This document shows, piece after piece, positions 6,306 to 8,036 of a DNA stretch of 8,036 nucleotides; the stretch's first letter is position 1, and each line of letters starts with the position of its first letter. Source of the DNA: Candidatus Aerophobota bacterium (GTDB taxonomy: Bacteria > Aerophobota > Aerophobia > Aerophobales > JAGHCO01); assembly GCA_021160405.1 (NCBI GenBank), contig JAGHCO010000019.1, forward strand, positions 1 through 8,036, in the 5' to 3' direction. The notes under the pieces are model-generated. The model saw only the letters and a program-made list of their open reading frames with translations, searched no databases and had not been told where the DNA came from. Both the position numbers and the translations under genes were made by a program.

Positions 6306-6596
6306 ATGAGCATAGATAAACGGAAATTACTATGGAGGTTAGCTGAGAAGGGATTATGGAAGAATTTATCTTCGGAAGAAGTTAGATTGTATTTTCTTTT
6401 GATAATATTTGCCGATGTCTCAAATGGAGAGGGAAAATTAATTTGGGAAAACCTCAACTATTATTTGGGCCCTCATTTTCACGAGGAAAAGCTAAGGAAA
6501 GCTGTCCAAGATCTGGAGAAACTCCATTTAGTTAGGATAAACTTTTCTGTGGAAAAATCAGAAATTGAATATAAAATTTTAAACGAAGGGGACTAA
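6306..6596 (+). CDS. Small winged-helix-like protein, divergent from the MoxR/VWA operon
   Basis: A 96-residue cytoplasmic protein I do not recognise as a named family. The order of elements suggests a winged helix: helices at LWRLAEKGLW and SEEVRLYFLLIIFAD, a short turn SNGEGKL leading to IWENLNYYLG, a recognition-type helix EEKLRKAVQDLEKLHL (60-75), then a two-strand wing VRINFSVEKSEIEYKIL. That pattern of small glycine turn, helix, then leucine-rich helix and paired strands is common in DNA-binding and replication-related proteins. AAGGA lies five bases before the ATG and a strong promoter stands just upstream. It faces the XRE regulator across 129 bp, so the two may cross-regulate. DNA binding is inferred; it could equally be a protein-interaction winged helix. 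Confidence 0.7.
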   Translation: MSIDKRKLLWRLAEKGLWKNLSSEEVRLYFLLIIFADVSNGEGKLIWENLNYYLGPHFHEEKLRKAVQDLEKLHLVRINFSVEKSEIEYKILNEGD

Positions 6597-6599
6597 AAC

Positions 6600-6657
6600 G
6601 TGAGAAGTAATATGTAATATGTAATATGTAAAAACCTTATTACTTATTACCGTTCAC
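6600..6657. repeat. Imperfect inverted repeat with TAATATG tandem repeats
   Basis: GTGAGAAGTAATATGTAATATG (left arm, 22 bases from 6600) matches the reverse complement of 6636-6657 at 17 of 22 positions, with a 14-base spacer. Inside, TAATATG is repeated three times in a row (6608-6628) and a related TTATTAC/TTATTAC pair sits in the right arm. It directly follows the winged-helix stop codon and could act as a terminator-like stem, though there is no U-tract. The make-up resembles small palindromic intergenic repeats seen in many copies in some uncultured bacterial genomes; copy number cannot be judged here. Confidence 0.6.
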
Positions 6658-6693
6658 AATTTTCTGTGGTTAAGTTTTGACAATACCAAAAAA

Positions 6694-6702
6694 GAGGAGG
6701 GG
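6694..6702 (+). promoter_or_regulatory. Strong ribosome binding site of the pilin-cluster lead gene
   Basis: GAGGAGGGG lies six bases before the ATG at 6709 and is the strongest Shine-Dalgarno in the window. It fixes the start of the small membrane protein and contrasts with the weak sites before the following, coupled pilin genes. Confidence 0.8.
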
Positions 6703-6708
6703 ATAAAA

Positions 6709-7002
6709 ATGGCTAAAATATCTTTAGATACGCAGGTAGCAAAGCGGCTAAAAAGGCATAAACGTGAGGTAATAATGCTTTGGTTTATTATTGCTATGGG
6801 AGCTATCTTAGTACCTATAGGAATAAGGATGTATTTTTATGCAAGAGAGATAGGAATTTTTGCTGAATTTTTAGGTATTGTTTTCTCCATGATTGGTGCG
6901 ATAGTAGTAAGCTTTGCCTATGATAGGTTATCTCTTACAAAAGATGCTTATAGAATGGCTTTGTTTATAAAAAAGCACAAAGAAAATGCACAAGATAAGT
7001 AG
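6709..7002 (+). CDS. Small two-helix membrane protein leading the pseudopilin cluster
   Basis: A 97-residue protein with no family I can name. The N-terminus is basic (KRLKRHKRE, 13-20) and is followed by two hydrophobic segments, about 21-44 (VIMLWFIIAMGAILVPIGI...) and 49-71 (GIFAEFLGIVFSMIGAIVVSFAY), joined by a short loop with Arg and Glu. The C-terminus is again basic (FIKKHKENAQDK). By the positive-inside rule both ends should be cytoplasmic with a very short outside loop. It has no prepilin cleavage site. It overlaps the next gene by 17 bp, which implies cotranscription and translational coupling with the pilin-like genes, so it may help pilus or pseudopilus assembly. That role is inferred from position only. 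Confidence 0.75.
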   Translation: MAKISLDTQVAKRLKRHKREVIMLWFIIAMGAILVPIGIRMYFYAREIGIFAEFLGIVFSMIGAIVVSFAYDRLSLTKDAYRMALFIKKHKENAQDK

Positions 7003-7381
7003 GCGAGAAGGCTTTACTATAATTGAAGTTATAGTGGCTGTATTTATTATTGCTGTAGGACTTTTAGCAGTTGCGGGAGGTTTTTTAGGAGAGCGCTCCT
7101 TAGTAGAGGATACAAAAAGAACTGTAGTAGCTGATGAACAAATAGCAAGCCAAATGGAAAATATAAAGTTTACTAATTACGATGATATTGAAAGTTCGGA
7201 TGGAGTAGATGTATCAGAAACAACAGTGACAGTTTCTTTAAGCGGTTCAACCACCTCTACCACTTCGGTTACTGTTAAAGTGGTAACTGTCTCTTCCAGT
7301 TATACTTCAACTTTTTTCCATGGACAACAAAAAACAAGAACTATCAAGTTTTATGTTTACCAAAAAGGTATAAACTATTAG
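6986..7381 (+). CDS. Prepilin-type protein, PilV/GspI-like minor pilin
   Basis: A 131-residue type IV pilin-like protein. It has a short basic leader ending at Gly9, then FTIIEVIVAVFIIAVGLLAV: the cleavage/methylation site G|F with Glu at mature position 5, followed by a single hydrophobic helix. Prepilin peptidase should cut after Gly9. The helix ending in AVGLLAVAG is typical of PilV/GspI proteins. The C-terminal half (75-110) is unusually rich in Ser, Thr and Val (SLSGSTTSTTSVTVKVV) and should form an extracytoplasmic beta domain. The ATG at 6986 lies within the preceding gene and has only a weak ribosome binding site, and no other in-frame ATG, GTG or TTG precedes the leader, so coupling is likely. 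PilV assignment rests on the N-terminus and on gene order. Confidence 0.85.
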   Translation: MHKISRREGFTIIEVIVAVFIIAVGLLAVAGGFLGERSLVEDTKRTVVADEQIASQMENIKFTNYDDIESSDGVDVSETTVTVSLSGSTTSTTSVTVKVVTVSSSYTSTFFHGQQKTRTIKFYVYQKGINY

Positions 7382-7383
7382 CT

Positions 7384-7884
7384 ATGAGAGGATCTAAAGG
7401 ATTTACTATTGTAGAGTTAATGGTAGCCGCATTTATTTTTCTCATTGTTATAGGAATTTTTTTCGTGGTTTATCAGGCAGAAACTACAACATTTCAAGAA
7501 AGCAAGAGAGAAATGGAAGCTATTGATAAACTGTGGCTTTCAATGGATCAAATAAAACAAGAGGTGAGAGAAGGTGAAGAGTTCAAAGATCCTAGTAGTT
7601 TTCCTCTACCCACTATTGCTTCAGATTCAAATCCATTAATTATTTCAAATGATACCGCAGTTGTGGCTTTTTATACATCTGGAGATAGTGCTCTATATAA
7701 AGCAACATCCACTGATACAGCTTTAACTCATAGAATCCTTGCTTCAGCAGTAACTATTTCTTTATCCCCATCAACGCCATCGCCTTCATCTTCCTGTGTT
7801 CAAGTTGAGTTATTTACAGAATGGGCTTACAAGGGAAGAGGAACAGGCGAAAGTGTATCTTCTAAAATATATCTGCGTAATTGA
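7384..7884 (+). CDS. Prepilin-type protein, PilW/GspJ-like minor pilin
   Basis: A 166-residue type IV pilin-like protein with a six-residue leader MRGSKG, then FTIVELMVAAFIFLIVIGIF: the G|F cleavage site, Glu at mature position 5, and a hydrophobic helix of about 22 residues. A helical stretch (30-66) continues the pilin N-terminal helix, followed by a strand-rich head domain containing a low-complexity LSPSTPSPSSS segment and a single cysteine. Length and order (after a PilV-like and before a PilX-like gene) fit PilW or GspJ minor pilins, which help start pilus or pseudopilus assembly in the inner membrane. It begins two bases after the preceding stop, with AAAAAGG only farther upstream, so it is probably translated by coupling. 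Confidence 0.85.
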   Translation: MRGSKGFTIVELMVAAFIFLIVIGIFFVVYQAETTTFQESKREMEAIDKLWLSMDQIKQEVREGEEFKDPSSFPLPTIASDSNPLIISNDTAVVAFYTSGDSALYKATSTDTALTHRILASAVTISLSPSTPSPSSSCVQVELFTEWAYKGRGTGESVSSKIYLRN

Positions 7885-7893
7885 GAAAAAATA

Positions 7894-8036
7894 ATGAGAA
7901 AAAATGAAGGTTCCGTATTAGTTATAGCCATATTGATTACTATGATTCTTTCTATCTTTTTAATAGCATTAACCACGCGAATTATTATCCAAAAAAGGCA
8001 AGTAAATTACTCATATCATAGAGAAAGAGCTTTTGC
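7894..8036 (+). CDS. PilX/GspK-like protein, N-terminus only (cut by window end)
   Basis: An open frame from ATG 7894 runs off the window after 47 codons. It encodes MRKNEGSVLVIAILITMILS, continuing as a hydrophobic helix, then a basic and tyrosine-containing stretch (RIIIQKRQVNYSYHRERAFA). The start resembles the N-terminus of PilX proteins (basic residues, a Gly, then ALVIALLI-type helix, followed by R...Q...Y...A). It lacks the G|F site and the Glu at position 5 found in the two preceding genes, as PilX/GspK-type proteins often do. It begins nine bases after the previous stop, and continues the minor pilin order V-W-X. Confidence 0.7.
   Translation, partial: MRKNEGSVLVIAILITMILSIFLIALTTRIIIQKRQVNYSYHRERAF

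Noticed and set aside
6206..6457. 83-codon open frame on - strand across the divergent promoter and winged-helix gene
   Set aside because: It overlaps a promoter and a better gene with its own ribosome binding site, and has no recognisable protein features.
6677..6705. TTGACA at 6677 as promoter of the pilin cluster
   Set aside because: A -10 at normal spacing would fall on the ribosome binding site and place the start point inside the gene; no acceptable -10 is seen.

Overview
The window is AT-rich bacterial DNA with heavy use of AGA/AGG and ATA codons and good Shine-Dalgarno sequences. Type IV pilin-like (pseudopilin) genes suggest a bacterium with an outer membrane or a type II secretion/type IV pilus-like apparatus. 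The coiled-coil nuclease-fold protein and the glycosyltransferase are of kinds I associate with thermophilic and uncultured anaerobic lineages. No gene here fixes the phylum, so I leave it open.

Layout: (1) 2-580 (+) is the 3' part of a coiled-coil protein with a PD-(D/E)XK-like C-terminal domain, whose coiled coil is built from near-identical 63-bp repeats. (2) 633-1901 (+) is a GT4 glycosyltransferase resembling mannosylglucosylglycerate synthase. (3) 1915-6176 (-) is a three-gene operon read right to left: XRE-type regulator, MoxR-like AAA+ ATPase, VWA protein. It converges on the glycosyltransferase with 13 bp between the stop codons. (4) 6177-6305 is a divergent promoter region with a 16-bp direct repeat spaced 33 bp apart. 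(5) 6306-6596 (+) is a small winged-helix-like protein transcribed away from the operon. (6) 6600-6657 is an imperfect inverted repeat containing a 7-bp tandem repeat. (7) 6709-8036 (+) is a tight run of a two-helix membrane protein, two class III prepilin-like proteins (PilV- and PilW-like) and the start of a PilX-like protein cut by the window end.

The most notable part is the central module. MoxR AAA+ ATPases paired with VWA proteins act as metal-dependent chaperone/remodelling pairs in known cases (RavA-ViaA, CbbQ-CbbO). Here the pair is translationally linked to an XRE regulator and faces a second DNA-binding-like protein across a shared operator region, a layout like a genetic switch. 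The ATPase carries a four-cysteine insertion just before sensor 2 and a beta-repeat C-terminal tail. The VWA protein has a His/Cys-containing N-terminal domain that looks like a modified zincin. The target of the module cannot be read from the sequence.
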